Positions 63,725-64,000 of a stretch of 64,000 bases of DNA are shown here, in pieces; within the stretch, counting starts at the first letter, position 1, and the number at the start of each line of letters is the position of its first letter. Origin of the DNA: Streptomyces sp. NA02950 (GTDB taxonomy: Bacteria; Actinomycetota; Actinomycetes; Streptomycetales; Streptomycetaceae); the NCBI RefSeq assembly GCF_013364155.1, contig NZ_CP054916.1, positions 5,639,001 through 5,703,000 on the forward strand, in the 5' to 3' direction. Made by a program: the position numbers and the translations under genes. The notes under the pieces are model-generated. The model saw only the letters and a list, made by a program, of their open reading frames with translations. It was not told the origin of the DNA and ran no database searches.

Positions 63725-64000
63725 AGCATCACCCGGGCACGGTTGCCGGCCGTGCCCTCACCGGCGAGGAGTCCAAGGCGCTGGACCAGGACGGTGTCAT
63801 CTGCCTCCGCGGAGCCCTTGACGCCGTATGGGTCCAGCGGGTCCGGGACGCGCTCGATCAGGCGGCCGCGGATCCGACGTGGATCGGCCGCTACATCTCG
63901 CGGCGGAAGGAGGGGCTCTACCACGACCATTTCGTATGGCTGAAGAACCGGGTGATCCGGGAGTTGTGGTTCCGCTCGCCTCTCGCGGACATCGCGGCGC
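63721..64000 (+). CDS. Phytanoyl-CoA dioxygenase-family protein (partial)
   Basis: Only about 93 residues are visible before the window ends. They read MKHHPGTVAGRALTGEESKAL, DQDGVICLRGALDAVWVQRV, and RYISRRKEGLYHDHFVWLKN, matching the N-terminal part of PhyH-type Fe(II)/2-oxoglutarate oxygenases. The HxD...H iron site would lie beyond the edge. Translationally coupled to the E2-like gene. It likely hydroxylates or desaturates the pathway intermediate. Confidence 0.7.
   Translation, partial: MKHHPGTVAGRALTGEESKALDQDGVICLRGALDAVWVQRVRDALDQAAADPTWIGRYISRRKEGLYHDHFVWLKNRVIRELWFRSPLADIAA

Overview
The window is chromosomal DNA of a Streptomyces-type actinomycete. It is very GC-rich, coding is dense with GTG/TTG starts and 4-bp ATGA/GTGA overlaps, rare TTA codons sit in accessory genes, and several blocks recall Streptomyces core gene order (hut genes next to a sigI-like locus; response regulator, kinase, GtrA, purK, purE; a group of LCP genes). 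No rRNA, tRNA or CRISPR was seen. Everything here was read by eye; no database search was run.

Layout. 1-2307: partial PLP-dependent amino-acid decarboxylase and a wrecked Ser/Thr kinase. 2467-6215: small accessory patch (two GNATs, an XRE regulator, a broken asparagine-synthetase-like gene). 6523-13384: oxidoreductase and a histidine-utilisation operon (hutU, an M20 amidohydrolase, hutF, hutI). 13484-15758: SigB/SigF-type sigma factor, anti-anti-sigma factor and anti-sigma kinase. 16059-20461: cell-surface cluster (two sortase-like proteins sharing a domain, a WxL-interacting-type protein with a frameshift, a neocarzinostatin-fold protein). 20538-29860: gutted POT transporter, two-component system, GtrA, purK-purE, dipeptidase, UDP-glucose dehydrogenase and acyl-CoA dehydrogenase.

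29806-35292 is a 5,487-bp integrated element inserted in the last codons of the acyl-CoA dehydrogenase gene. It brings a synonymous copy of the lost 3' end, so the host protein is unchanged. It carries a group II intron and regulator-type cargo genes but no recognisable integrase.

35414-49162: cell-envelope region with five LCP-family (cell-wall glycopolymer ligase) genes, a family 2 glycosyltransferase, a hotdog thioesterase, a PGRP-type amidase and a sugar-nucleotide pyrophosphorylase.

49528-64000 (runs off the end): a biosynthetic gene cluster. A two-module NRPS (C-A-PCP-C-A-PCP-TE) with a textbook serine code and a proline-like code is followed by a FAD monooxygenase. This is the core architecture of the pyrrolizidine alkaloid pathways (pyrrolizixenamide, legonmycin, bohemamine, brabantamide). 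A P450, a lipoyl-less E2-type acyltransferase, a PhyH-type dioxygenase and a large LuxR (LAL) regulator surround it. A 50-bp promoter element is shared by the P450 and NRPS genes, and TTA codons in P450, regulator and NRPS point to bldA control. Several genes in the window are broken by internal deletions or single-base frameshifts, which may be real decay or, for the single-base cases, assembly error.
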